DNA of 64,000 nucleotides from Shinisaurus crocodilurus (taxonomy: Eukaryota > Chordata > Lepidosauria > Squamata > Shinisauridae), in contig CM037879.1 in NCBI GenBank assembly GCA_021292165.1, positions 38,718,339 through 38,782,338 on the forward strand. The letters run 5' to 3'. This document shows, piece by piece, positions 63,561 through 64,000 of this stretch (positions are counted from its first letter, which is position 1; the number at the start of each line of letters is the position of its first letter). The notes under the pieces are model-generated. The model did no database searches and was not told the origin of the DNA. It saw only the letters and a program-made list of their open reading frames with translations. Position numbers and translations under genes: made by a program.

Positions 63561-63852
63561 CATCAACCACTATTGTAACCCACTACTGTTCAACAGCATC
63601 AAGGATGGCGGTATACAACTCTATCAAGCAGATATTCTCTGTCAAATCAGGGAATTGACCTTGGGACTAGGGAAAATAGAAAACAAAACCTTGGTTTAAC
63701 ACAGATGTCTAGACTAGTTTAAACATCATTAAGAAACATTTGCTATTCCATAAACACAGGCCAGTGTCATTTTATATATTTTAATGTTTCCTGCATTAAT
63801 AGAAAGCCCCTATTTCTCACTTTAAAAAGCAACAGGCTAAATTTAACTGTAA

Positions 63853-63896
63853 ACCATCCATCTAGCCCAGTATTGTCTATACCAGGGTTAGGGAAC
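63853..63896 (+). repeat. 44-bp copy of a SINE-hAT junction
   Basis: Identical to 62614-62657: ACCATCCATCTAGCCCAGTA, TTGTCTATAC and then the hAT start CAGGGTTAGGGAAC. After it, unrelated LINE sequence begins. Confidence 0.85.
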
Positions 63897-63917
63897 TTTA
63901 CCTTTACCTTAGGCAAA

Positions 63918-64000
63918 TGGCAAGGAGCGTCTCCAGCAACACCAATTGGGCCGCTCAACAAGATATGCCACGGATGGCCTTCTCCTTGTCCCTTCAGCCA
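63918..64000 (+). mobile_element. L3/CR1-like LINE, runs off the window
   Basis: AAGGAGCGTCTCCAGCAACA, CAATTGGGCCGCTCAACAAG and ATGGCCTTCTCCTTGTCCCT are the complement of 40165-40255 in the L3-like LINE, with few differences. The rest of the element lies to the right. Confidence 0.85.

Overview
The window is vertebrate nuclear DNA, most likely from a squamate reptile (lizard). It holds multi-exon genes with consensus splice sites and a dense load of interspersed repeats: CR1-, L3-like and L1 LINEs, a tRNA-Ala-derived SINE, a tRNA-headed CORE-like SINE, a 5S-rRNA-headed SINE with a CR1-like tail, hAT and mariner MITEs and many palindromic MITEs. There is nothing bacterial in it. Most open frames in six-frame translation are chance or repeat-derived. 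The real coding sequence was assembled by joining exons whose splice sites and phases fit.

Two complete protein-coding genes lie on the minus strand in the same order and orientation as the human 6p21.1 neighbours. MRPS10 (mitochondrial ribosomal protein S10) has seven coding exons between 13354 and 8772 and gives a 200-residue product. TRERF1 (transcriptional regulating factor 1 / TReP-132) has fourteen coding exons between 59831 and 28481 and gives a 1153-residue product with a Gln-rich N-terminal half, three C2H2 fingers, an ELM2 domain, a SANT domain and an acidic C-terminus. All exon junctions are phase-compatible and no stop interrupts either joined frame. MRPS10 acts in mitochondrial translation; TRERF1 is a nuclear ELM2-SANT protein of the histone-deacetylase-associated MiDAC type. 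They look like syntenic neighbours rather than functional partners.

Layout: 1-8.5 kb is intergenic and MITE-rich. 8.5-13.6 kb is MRPS10 with its promoter. 13.6-21.4 kb is repeat-rich intergenic DNA, including a CR1 LINE split by a solo LTR, two mariner MITEs and a 5S-SINE. 21.4-28.5 kb probably contains the TRERF1 3' UTR and its downstream flank. 28.5-59.8 kb is the TRERF1 coding region with LINEs and SINEs in the introns. 59.9-64 kb is upstream TRERF1 sequence (5' UTR intron or flank) packed with nested SINE, hAT and LINE fragments; a LINE runs off the right edge.

The most distinctive signals are in the repeat layer: hAT MITEs sitting repeatedly at the same position of a tRNA-Ala SINE, a chimeric tRNA/5S SINE, several palindromic MITE classes that appear to share one terminal motif, two near-identical GATGAT-tailed non-LTR retrotransposon fragments, and clear nested insertions with target-site duplications. 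In TRERF1, a NAGNAG acceptor at coding exon 2 and a tandem donor four bases apart at coding exon 12 are worth testing with RNA data. I found no convincing new protein-coding system.
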